Part shown: piece after piece, positions 56,092-64,000 of the stretch
Layout of the letters: each line of letters starts with the position of its first letter
Position numbering within the stretch: the stretch's first letter is position 1
Assembly: GCA_001599975.1 (NCBI GenBank)
Contig: BCIO01000003.1
Span: 62,001-126,000 of the forward strand
Direction: 5' to 3'
DNA from: Cystobasidiopsis lactophilus
Lineage: Eukaryota > Basidiomycota > Agaricostilbomycetes > Agaricostilbales > Chionosphaeraceae
DNA length: 64,000 bases
Position numbers and translations under genes: made by a program
Notes under the pieces: model-generated
Seen by the model: only the letters and a program-made list of their open reading frames with translations
Told to the model about the DNA's origin: nothing
Database searches by the model: none

Positions 56092-56428
56092 GCGAAATGG
56101 TTGGACCGAAGGAAGAAGCAGAAACCTCGAGGCTATTCAGCTCTCGCTCGCGTCAATTGTAGGTCAACTTCCGCTCTTCATGACAGGAGCTACACTGTTG
56201 GCACGGCTCATACTACGGAGGCTAAATGGAAAGGGAACGACGAGAGAAGCGGAACAGATCTGCCTGGAGAGTACTCGAAAGGCCCGCGCGCGCAGAGCTT
56301 CGTGTTCTCGCTCTGTCGCAACCTGAAACATGCTGAAGTGGAGTCAAGCACATTGGCCAAAAGGAGTAACGTGACGCCGAACGTACAAAAGCAGCGTACG
56401 ATTATAGCGCTTTTGAGCGGCCCAGCTG

Positions 56429-57574
56429 CTAGAAGAGCACAGTGGGAGGGTTTTCGTTTTCCGCCTTCCACGGGATCCAGCGCAAAGCCCGGTATATCAC
56501 AAAGGTGAGGCCGATGATGTTTTCGGGGATCTCGACGGGCAGAAAGCCGAAGCCTTCGTCGGCACGCAGGCAGCCGCGAGCCAATAGCAAAGCGCCGTAA
56601 AGGATAGCAAAGATATAGCAGGTTCGCTTGCCAAGCGATGCGACGTCAACGGCTTGAACCACCTGCCACATCATGAAGGTGATGGCGATGACTGTAATGG
56701 CGGCTATGATGGCCTTGCGCTTGTGACGGAAGTCAGCTAACCATCAACAGAATCTGAGCACGTCGTACACAAGGCCAAAAAGCATCGGCGAGTCACCCTT
56801 GTCAATGATTTCGAGGTAGTGTTTGCTGAACCCGTCAACGAGGGTGGAGGCCTTCGCAAAGCCCTCCGACAGGTCAATTTGCAGGACAGCCCCGAGTTTC
56901 ACGAACGTGGCCTCATCCGGGTTGGCGATAGTTTGAGCATCGCCAAGCTTAAGAACGGGATGGTTGGGCTCGGCCAGAGCTGTGACAATCGAGGACTCCT
57001 GCTAAAAAAGGCGCCCCGAATGCGAAACTCAAGGCTGAACCTGCCTCGGTCGAGAGCTGCCATTTGGAGAACAGTCGTTCGCAAGAGGTATTCACAGGGT
57101 CCAAAGCAGGAGGCCATGGTCGCCAGCAAGGCGGCTTTTTCCGCGCTGGGTTGTAAGGCGGTCACGCTGGAACCGGCGCACGCTGAGCTCGACTGATGCG
57201 TCAGCAAAGACGCGAAGACTTGCCTGGCTTTGATTTCTTCAAAAGGCACGATCAGGATACTGGATGCCAAGGTCAGTCAGCCTTAAGTGATTGCACAAAA
57301 TGACAGCGCCTTGCTTCTCAGGGCGTAATTTGAAGTCGAGTTCGGCTAGCGAGGGCATGGTTTGGTGGCCTAGTTGACTCTTGAGAGTAAATCTGTCCTT
57401 CAAAGCATTGTAGCTGTGCTCCAAGTCGGTTTGATAGCAGCTGCGAATTGATAGCTGTCAAAAAGGCGTCAGATCCTGGGCTCCCGGCGTGAAAGCGGCT
57501 GCGTGACTTACGCTGAGGGTGGAAGTCAGCTCTGCTGGCAAATCGACGTGGAAGCTCAGAAGTGTCGTATCCAT
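56429..57574 (-). CDS. Membrane protein of unknown family, tandem paralogue 2
   Basis: Exon 1 is 57512-57574 (21 codons, MDTTLLSFHVDLPAELTST). A 57-bp GT-AG intron (57455-57511) is followed by an exon starting LSIRSCYQTDLEHSYNALKD, with HQTMPSLAELDFKLRPE aligned to the MPCLPDV block of paralogue 1. Later parts are EYLLRTTVLQMAALDRGRFS (same VLQMxAxDRG motif as paralogue 1) and a C-terminus with CYIFAILYGALLLARGCL and IIGLTFVIYRALRWI. The conserved first-intron position and phase support common descent. Internal exons between 56.7 and 57.3 kb were not resolved in full. Confidence 0.6.
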
Positions 57575-58001
57575 TTCCGATATTCGTCTCAGCGGAAAGA
57601 AAGCGCAGAAAGGGGACCTTGGAGCTGCAATTGCGCAGGATCACGAGTTGTGGGCACCTTCGGACACAAGAAGCTTATAAAGGGCTTGTGGGACTGCTCA
57701 GAAATGGCAAAGCATCTCGATGGAGCCGGCGGAGCCAACAAGGCAGCCGCGTTGAAGCAACTTGAAGCCAATCGATAATCGATGCCAACGGATGGTTCGC
57801 CACTCGCACCGATATCCTGTGACTGGACGACAAAATGGACATAAAGCGGGCGAGTACTAGCAAAGACGGAGGGAAAGTGCTCAGGTGCGAGCGCGGTTGG
57901 CCAACTGGCGAGATTTCAAAAAGTTGCTCGAGCGAACAAGACCAGATATCGCAGCCCTGCTGTCCACTTCGCCTGACGAGCGCGGCCCATCCCCGAACAC
58001 T
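57575..58001. other. Intergenic between membrane paralogues 2 and 3
   Basis: About 430 bp, promoter side of paralogue 2 and 3' flank of paralogue 3. Minus-strand open frames here start upstream of the family-consistent ATG and are not supported. Confidence 0.45.
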
Positions 58002-59043
58002 TCAGTCCGCTTTGGCGAAGAGGGCCTGGTCGCAGAGCCACAAGAGCCACATGATGGTCAAAAGCCAGTGAGTTCCCTTGATGCGATGCAGGTTCAAGCT
58101 GCGATTTCTGGAGGTGGCGATGCGGCCGACGATCAGGCAGGAGATCAAGAGGGCGTAGATCGGCAGGATGCGTCTTCCACCGACTTCGATGCGCTTGACG
58201 ATCTCGATAGAGCCGCCACCGATGACAAGCATAGCCAGCGGCATGCCGAGCACAATGCGCAGGCCATGCGCTGCACCCTTTACAATCAGAAGGACCAACG
58301 AGAAACAGTCGAGGAAGCGCTCACCATACTGGTTCTTCTCGCGAAACTGGTTCCCATTCTCGCAAACCACTATAGCCAGCTCCATCTGCTTGCGAGCGAC
58401 CTCCTTCAGGGTTTTGTCGATGAACAAGGTTATCTCGCTCTCGCTCTTGAACTCCAACCTTGAGAACCGGTTGTTGAGAATGGATTGGTTTTTGGCGAGC
58501 GCTGTCAAGCCTTCTTTTAGCATTGTCGTAAGTGGGTTACAAGGCCTCAACGCACCATCGTAGAGCGAGAAGAGCTTCAAGAGATGTTCTCCGATGTCAA
58601 ATTGATCCAAGGCAGTGCGCTCAATGGCGTATACCATTTTGCGCTTCTCCTGGGACTCTGGCAGGGCTTTGATCCTGCCAACGCCTGTGAGCTGCAATCC
58701 AATGCGAGCCAGATTGTCAAGGTGATCACTCACTCGCTCAACAGGTCTTTGCAGAGGTCAACCCGTAAGTCGTGGTCGTAGAAAGCTTGATCGCGCGGCA
58801 TGTCTTCAATTCGGTTCAAAGGGACGTCTGGGCGTCCGTCTCTGCCACAGAGGGTCATCTTGCCCGCCACATTCTCTTCGAAATAGCCATAGATCCAGTT
58901 CTTCGCGGTAGTACGCGATTCCATCTGGCCAGACGCTGTCAGTTCTTTTGATCCTCAGTGGAAGCCGCACTCACAACGTGATCAGGGGAGAGCTCTGGCA
59001 AGCGGATGCCCCATGCATAGTCTTCAGGCAAGAGGGCAGCCAT
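58002..59043 (-). CDS. Membrane protein of unknown family, tandem paralogue 3
   Basis: Four exons (58975-59043, 58734-58924, 58556-58674, 58002-58513) sum to 297 codons (296 aa). Starts MAALLPEDYAWGIRLPELSP, then NWIYGYFEENVAGKMTLCG, EDMPRDQAFYDHDLRVDLC, a helical basic region (KNQSILNNRFSRLEFKSESE, LKEVARKQMELAIVV), and two to four hydrophobic helices (CFSLVLLIVKGAAHGLRIVL, MPLAMLVIGGG, ILPIYALLISCLIVGRI, LLTIMWLLWLCDQALF). The phase-0 first intron matches paralogues 1 and 2. An extracellular or luminal role cannot be assigned. The best resolved of the three. Confidence 0.7.
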
Positions 59044-59238
59044 AGCCAGACGAAAGCGTTGGTGGTCCAGGCAAGAAAGTGAGCGGAGGCTGACAGCTTC
59101 CGCTCAAGAGAAGAGTGCCCTTCTGCCAACGTCATCCAAGCGCCCTTTCATTACTGCCTCGCGTCACTCATCATCACTCAGGTCTTCAAAGGCTTTGGCT
59201 CGACGCGGCCAATCTCCAGCCGGCGGCTGCCTCCTGCT

Positions 59239-59655
59239 TTACTTTGAGTTCTTCAGCCGCAATTTCTTGAGAGCTAGGCGCCATTTGCTCTCTTGCTGTT
59301 CGTCTTGAATCTCTCCGGGGTCCTCTATTTGACGCGAGCAGTCGGGCCTGAACCACCAATCACTGTAGAAGCGGTCGATCTGATTCTTGTTCCATGCAAT
59401 TGAGCCTTGTTCAAGCCATTCAGAAGGGCCTTGCTCCCTCGAAGTGAACTGTATCTACGGGTGTGAAACTGTGTACTCATGAGCATTGGGCTCCAAGAGT
59501 GTTTTGTAGAGCAGCACAATACTGACTTGCAAAAGGTCTTCGATCTCTGCGGGATCGCCCGTGAACCTTGCCAGATCCTCCAGTGCGCGTTCGCTCTTCA
59601 CAATAGCCAGCATGTGGATCTCAAACCCGTTGAGGCGACGCGCCTTTTTGCTCAT
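59239..59655 (-). CDS. Small unknown protein, 114 aa
   Basis: Two exons (59527-59655 and 59239-59454; intron 72 bp, GTCAGT to GTAG) give 115 codons. The product starts MSKKARRLNGFEIHMLAIVK and continues EDLARFTGDPAEIEDLLQ, then QGPSEWLEQGSIAWNKNQID and RFYSDWWFRPDCSRQIEDPG, ending in a basic WRLALKKLRLKNSK. The splice turns two poor frames into one continuous, well-balanced soluble protein, which is the main support. No family recognised. It is divergent from the YbjQ-type gene (208 bp between starts). Confidence 0.6.
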
Positions 59656-59863
59656 CGATCTTAGAGACCTCTGGTCGCAGGGTGCAACAGTGAGGGGTCG
59701 AGGAGTGGCGTCTTCGGGGTGCGCCTCTCAAGAGTGGTGCTCGTCGGAAATGTTCTACCATCACCTCCTTGCACTTTTAAAGAAAGTCTCAAGGAGCAGA
59801 GCGCTCTCTTATTCAGACAACGACCAAACTAGCGAATTAGCCGCGTGTTCTCCGCACGCCACC

Positions 59864-60691
59864 ATGACCGATTCTAGCAAGAGTGATGCCGACTTGCAGA
59901 AGATGCACAAGCATTTGAACAAGTTCAACAGTGGCCTGCCCGACCAGCTCTTGGTCGTGTCCATGAATGATCTGCCCGGCAAGTGTGACCGCTTTGGCGG
60001 GAGGCGAGGTCGAGCTGAGACGGCTGGCACTGTACGCAAAGGCTATGAAATTGTGGACGTCATAGGTCCAGGTGAGAGTTGATGGTCGTACGTAAATTCA
60101 CCCAAGGTTGATCGTCGAGTCGCCTAGTTTACGGCGTGACGGTTCGAAGTCGGTGCGCTGACATCCTCCGCGGCGCCTGAGGGTTCTGCAGGCTGACAAC
60201 TGCCCCAGAAACATCTTGAGCAAGTGGGTAGAGAGCATGGGCACCATCTAACCTTTGACCGAGAAGGACCACCCAGCCTGGGTGCTGCGTTCAAGTCTCT
60301 GGTCGGCGGAGAATTGAAGGTCAGGTCCACATCCCAGGAGTCAACGAGGTTAAAGCAAACGTACTGACGCCCAAGTGCGACGCACAGGCAGTGACGAAGG
60401 TGACCTTTGACGCGAGGGAGGAAGCGGTCGATAGACTGGTGGGCAACGCATTGATCCTTGGCGCTGATGCTGTGGTGGCGTTTCGATTTGATGGTAGGTT
60501 TTTTCATGGCGCAGAGGTACGGTTGAGCACTGAGGGCGCCCCACAGTCAGCGAGTGGAACTCGGCCAACGCTGTGACTGCATATGGTAAGTTGCCACCTT
60601 CTTCGGCCAGTGGTAAATACTCACAAGCATTCGAAAAGGCACGGCTGTCAAAGCCAGACGCATCCGCCCAATTTCGACTGAGGAGTCTTGA
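59864..60691 (+). CDS. YbjQ/UPF0145-family protein
   Basis: Small protein of the YbjQ (DUF74, 'heavy-metal-binding') fold; true function unproven. Eight exons (59864-59978, 60042-60071, 60128-60152, 60209-60223, 60277-60319, 60388-60493, 60547-60585, 60639-60691) sum to 142 codons. Family blocks: VVSMNDLPGYEIVDVIG, GVTVRSRNILSNLGAAFKSL, VGGELK, FDAREEAVDRLVGNALILGA, DAVVAFRFDVSEWN, AVTAYGTAVKARRI. Making DLPGYEI requires a GC-AG intron (59979-60041, donor GCAAGT), and VRSRNILSNLGA requires a 15-nt exon. Homologous fungal and bacterial members are ~110-140 aa, so length fits. Confidence 0.85.
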
Positions 60692-60833
60692 CGGCTCGGC
60701 GCCAAACCGACGCCATGAAAGTCTTGTACCATAGCCTGCCGTTCAAGCTCCGAAGTGTCCAAGAGGAGCGAAATCAATGCCAAATCTGAATCGAGGGCAT
60801 CGACTTGTTGTATCACGGTCGGATGTGCCGCCA

Positions 60834-61851
60834 TCAAGTTCCCGCGGCTTGCCGCTGTTGCCCCGGATCTGGCGGCGGTGGCGGCAAAGCGAGCTCTGCA
60901 ATCTTGGCTGAGTCCCTCTTGACTCCCTCCCTCCTCGTATCCGCAAACTTCCTGGCGTTCTCCCTCGCTTTGGCCAGCGATGCTGACGCGTGGGCATGGT
61001 TGGAGTCGGTGGACGAGACGATGGCGTTCTTTAGCGCGCCTTCCGGGTTGTCAGGCGAGGCGTGCGGGATGACGCCCAGGATCTGAGTGAGGTAAAGAGC
61101 CAGCCAAGCGCCTCCTAGCAGGGCAAATGTCCGCTTGTTGGTCGAGTGGTGCGCTTCCTCCTCTTCTTTCGACCGGGCAGCATTGGGGGTGTAGAACTGA
61201 GATGATGAAGAGGATGTAGAGCCTGGCCAATCCCACTCCGAGGAAGGGTAGTAGGGCCGCTGGTGGGACATGCGCCCAGGCGGCCGAGTCTTGGGCCGGC
61301 CCCAGGGGTTGTGCCGGAGGTCAAAGGGGATGTCAGAGGCCGAGCCATAGATCCGATTAGCAGCGGCGTGCCACCCCAACCCAGATCGCAGGAACATCGA
61401 GCGCCGTTCCGGGTCCTTGAGCAGATCGTATGCCGATTTGCTGTTTGCCGCCTTCCAAGTCAGCTGAGGGCTACGAGACAGCTGCAGAGAATGGTGACTA
61501 ACATTGCCATGAAGTGCTCCGCCGTTTTGGCTTTATCCGGCGCTACAGACAGATCGGGGTGCTGTCCGAGCGAGCAACACACGACCTCAATCCAGCGCGC
61601 GCGGAAGGACGAAAGCCGAGCTCACATATAGCATGGCCAACTCTTTGAATCTCGCTTTAACATCCTGGGAGCTGAAAAGAGACGAAAGTCAGCTGGCGAT
61701 AAGGGCAATCGAGCTTGAAAGCGGCTCGACGCGAGAAGGCGAACCTAGCAGATCGGGGCAAGTGCAGGAGCTCAAATGGGCTGGGATTGGGCTTGGTAGG
61801 GTACGGGAACTCTCTTAAAGTGGCGGCGAGGCGGGTGCAGGTACATCTCAT
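60834..61851 (-). CDS. J-domain (DnaJ-like) membrane protein
   Basis: Hsp70 co-chaperone type. Four exons (61745-61851, 61626-61671, 61503-61561, 60834-61440) sum to 273 codons. The J-domain is assembled over three introns: NPSPFELLHLPRSASSQDVK, ARFKELAMLYHPDLSVAPDK with the diagnostic HPD, then AYDLLKDPERRSMFLRSG. After a Pro/Ser-rich linker a single TM helix lies near residue 180 (FALLGGAWLALYLTQILGV), then a basic helical tail. The N-terminus (MRCTCTRLAATLREF) could act as a mitochondrial presequence, so a mitochondrial inner-membrane or ER location are both possible. Confidence 0.85.
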
Positions 61852-61921
61852 AATTTACGGTCGCGGTGAAGGAGCAAACTTTGAGAAAAGCCGAGAGATT
61901 ACAAGGAGTCCAAGAGGCTCT

Positions 61922-62793
61922 CTATTGCACAGGTTCTGGTGGTGTTGCTGCTGGTATTGAGTCTGATGCTGGAGGCGGTGTGACGGAAGCTGCTTTGACC
62001 GCCGGAGCGGTGATGTGAATGTTGCCCCTCATGCCCAAATCATCCTTTGTGACAAACTCGGTGGCCACCGGCATCTTGTTGGAGGCCAGCTTGAGTGCTG
62101 TCGGTGCCAAGCAGCACCTGGTTAGCAAGGAGCCGTGCTGAAAGGGAGAGAGCACCCACCTGCTTCTGCAATCTCAGCCCGCAAGCCTGGCCCGCCGCAC
62201 TCGAGGATCACTTTGCCCATCGGGACCCTGTGCATGTCCAGTCAATCATAATGCTCGACGACATGAAGGAGCCTGCCCAACGCACCTGACAGACCAATAC
62301 TCAAAGGTGCCTTTGCCCTTGCCCATTCTCGTCTCGTTGCCTTTGATGCAGACCGGCACGTCGGGGAACACCCTCAGGTATCTGTTCAACAGCTCGCGCA
62401 GAATCAATACCAATGGTATCAGGAAGGAGCAGGGCAACGAACAGCTGGGAGCCTTTGACGGTCTTGAGCGCTTTTTTGACAGTGTCCTGCATCGTTTGGA
62501 GCTGCTTGGCCGACAGCTGGACGCCCTCGAGCACGCGCAGGCCAAAGTCGCCCTGAACGACGGTGGTGCCCTTGGTGCTGCCGCCAATCCGCACTGGCAC
62601 CCGCCCCTTGTGCGCCTTGCGATATTTGACCCGCTTCGGCGCCAGCTGGAGCCAATTCATGTTTGAGCCCCTGCCCAGCCCCTTGGGAGACGCGGCATAC
62701 CTGGCCTTTGAAGCGTTGGCACTGGCAAATCGCAGTCACAGCATTGAACGCAGGCCGCCGCGCAGCCGCAGAGAACAGCGAAGTCAACAGCAT
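61922..62793 (-). CDS. MRPL16: Mitochondrial large-subunit ribosomal protein uL16m
   Basis: Component of the mitoribosomal large subunit near the peptidyl-transferase centre. Five exons (62701-62793, 62443-62645, 62286-62381, 62160-62227, 61922-62097) sum to 212 codons (211 aa). A basic, Ala/Arg presequence ([20 protein letters not shown]) precedes [20 protein letters not shown], the uL16 N-terminal signature. Then come [56 protein letters not shown] and a Pro/Ala-rich C-terminal extension. The start of the downstream J-domain gene on the same strand is 70 bp past its end. Confidence 0.95.
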
Positions 62794-63178
62794 TCGAATT
62801 TTTGGCGGACGCTCGACAAGAGCAGTCTGACCCCGGTCGGCCGCTTTGCCTCTCTGTTAACTTGACTGCTGGGCTGCTTGATGATGCTGCTTCCTGTCGT
62901 TGTTGTTGTCCGCACCGGATTGATGGGGCTTTTAGCTCGAAGTACACCTAGCCTGTCCGAGTCTGAATCGCCACCGAGCGTCACTTAACCCCACTGCTGG
63001 CTCTCATCCGCATCGTTCTAGTTGTCTCTTGCCTCTGTCTGTCCATATGAATGAACAAGGCACAGTCGGCGTTCTCACGAAGGTCTCTTGAGACTGAAAA
63101 TGTCCCTTTGTCTGCCCACCTCGTGCGCGAAAGACAAGTGCACCTTCTCTGCTCACAGCCAGACTGCCAGTGACTGCT
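62794..63178. other. Divergent promoter region
   Basis: About 385 bp between uL16m (minus) and the incomplete plus-strand gene; C/T-rich upstream of 63179. No further feature identified. Confidence 0.45.
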
Positions 63179-64000
63179 ATGAACGACCTTTCCAAGCCGT
63201 TTGAGTTGGACGAACTGCAGAGCTGGCTGCAGCAAAGGCCAGACTATGAATGGCTCAAGGGCCAGTATCGGCATGCGCCGGCTAGCCTTGACTGCCGCGA
63301 TCTACACAGGAACCTGGTCGAGGATCCCAAGCACTGGTCCAAGCACTGGTTGGATCTCATGGAGTTCCTTCAAAGGCATAGTTGGAGGGATCGCGACCGG
63401 GTCACTTGCGGCAATCTCGTCCTCACTTTGCACTTTTACGCGGTGCGCATACTGGCAGAAGGCGTAGATCCTGCCCGACCGAACGGCGACCTCTATTCGG
63501 GTGTCTTGTATGTCCTCGTAGGAATGATCCTCCGTCTCTGTCGCGCCTCGAGGGGGTCTGTCCAAGTCTGTCACCTGGCTTCTCCTCTTTGTTGACCTGG
63601 CTAAGCCAATGGCCTGATCAGATCGGGCCTGTCCATTACACGCATGACGATGTAAGCCTTTAATTGCGGAGACGACGGGGCCAATACTGACCGGATGCAA
63701 GGGCAGACTCGCGGCTTCAAGATTTTCAGTGGCGCGGGCCACGTGAACAATACAGAGCTGACGCCTAGTAAGGAGGCCGAGGAGGCCATAGAGCACCTTC
63801 GATTGCATGTTTCTAGTCGGAATCATGCCTATCCCGTCGAACCGAACCTCGCAAGGGCTTTGCAGGCCATGGCCGCTTCCGGGCCAACCAAACCCATCTT
63901 CCTCGTTTACCTGGTGGATAAAGCGGCCACGACTGCCGCGGAGCCCTATAGAGACGGCAAAGTGCATGATGCGCATCCTCGTAAGTTTCTTAGCTGGCGC
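63179..64000 (+). CDS. Unknown protein, incomplete at window end
   Basis: Exon 1 starts at 63179 (MNDLSKPFELDELQSWLQQR) and runs about 110 codons (HWLDLMEFLQRHSW, GNLVLTLHFYAVRILAEGVD). After about 63520 the frame degrades and a later open stretch (about 63700-63975) reads TRGFKIFSGAGHVNNTELTP, EAEEAIEHLRLHV, ALQAMAASGPTKPIFLVYLV, with a probable donor at 63980 (GTAAGT). These are taken as exons of one gene because nothing terminates or starts convincingly between them; this is inference. No domain recognised. The 3' end lies beyond 64000. Confidence 0.5.

Overview
The window is nuclear DNA of a fungus, almost certainly a basidiomycete. Most genes are cut by many short introns (about 40-75 bp, branch-like CTGAC or TGCTGAT motifs near the 3' end). 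It carries a DUF6534-type membrane protein, a family known essentially from basidiomycetes, plus core fungal genes (ATG8, PRP3, HOOK, RAD57/XRCC3-like, MET8, mitochondrial uL16m, thymidylate kinase). Intron density and gene content would fit Pucciniomycotina, but the sequence alone does not prove the class. There are no bacterial-style operons, no CRISPR and no recognised rRNA or tRNA genes. Exon models were derived by hand from GT/GC-AG sites plus protein-family fit; where stated, the summed exon length is a multiple of three.

Layout. 0.6-8.5 kb: an F-box/LRR-like gene, a DUF6534 membrane protein, a second F-box-like gene, thymidylate kinase and a cytochrome b561 protein. 8.8-16.2 kb: two large intron-rich transporters on the minus strand, an OPT oligopeptide transporter and a TRI12-type MFS efflux pump. 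17.4-20.8 kb: two tandem F-box paralogues. 21.1-25.9 kb: a HOOK dynein-adaptor protein and a PalI/SUR7-type four-TM protein. 26.1-30.9 and 36.5-42.9 kb: a duplicated accessory zone with copies of a RING-finger gene, MET8 and a small unknown gene. 31.0-35.7 kb, between the duplicated arms: nucleoside hydrolase, RAD57/XRCC3-like recombinase and an MDR oxidoreductase. 43.2-45.8 kb: a secreted Cys-rich protein and ATG8. 46.0-48.6 kb: a tandemly duplicated, decaying multi-exon locus. 49.7-52.7 kb: a GNAT-like protein and PRP3. 52.7-59.7 kb: a divergent kinase-like gene, three tandem paralogous membrane proteins of unknown family and a small unknown gene. 59.9-64.0 kb: a YbjQ-family protein, a J-domain membrane protein, uL16m and an incomplete gene running off the end.

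Main observations. (1) A 255-267 bp element occurs five times. Its ends coincide with splice sites, and its 3' end can fold into a UUCG-tetraloop hairpin whose last two bases are the AG acceptor. It is a candidate introner or structured intronic RNA. (2) An inverted segmental duplication (about 26.2-29.4 kb against 39.1-42.9 kb) shows reciprocal decay: one arm keeps MET8 and lost the RING gene, the other keeps the RING gene and lost MET8. (3) Four introns use GC-AG boundaries with the same GCAAGT donor, and several genes contain micro-exons of 7-17 nt, including three in a row in the nucleoside hydrolase. (4) A trio of tandem membrane-protein paralogues shares a conserved first-intron position.
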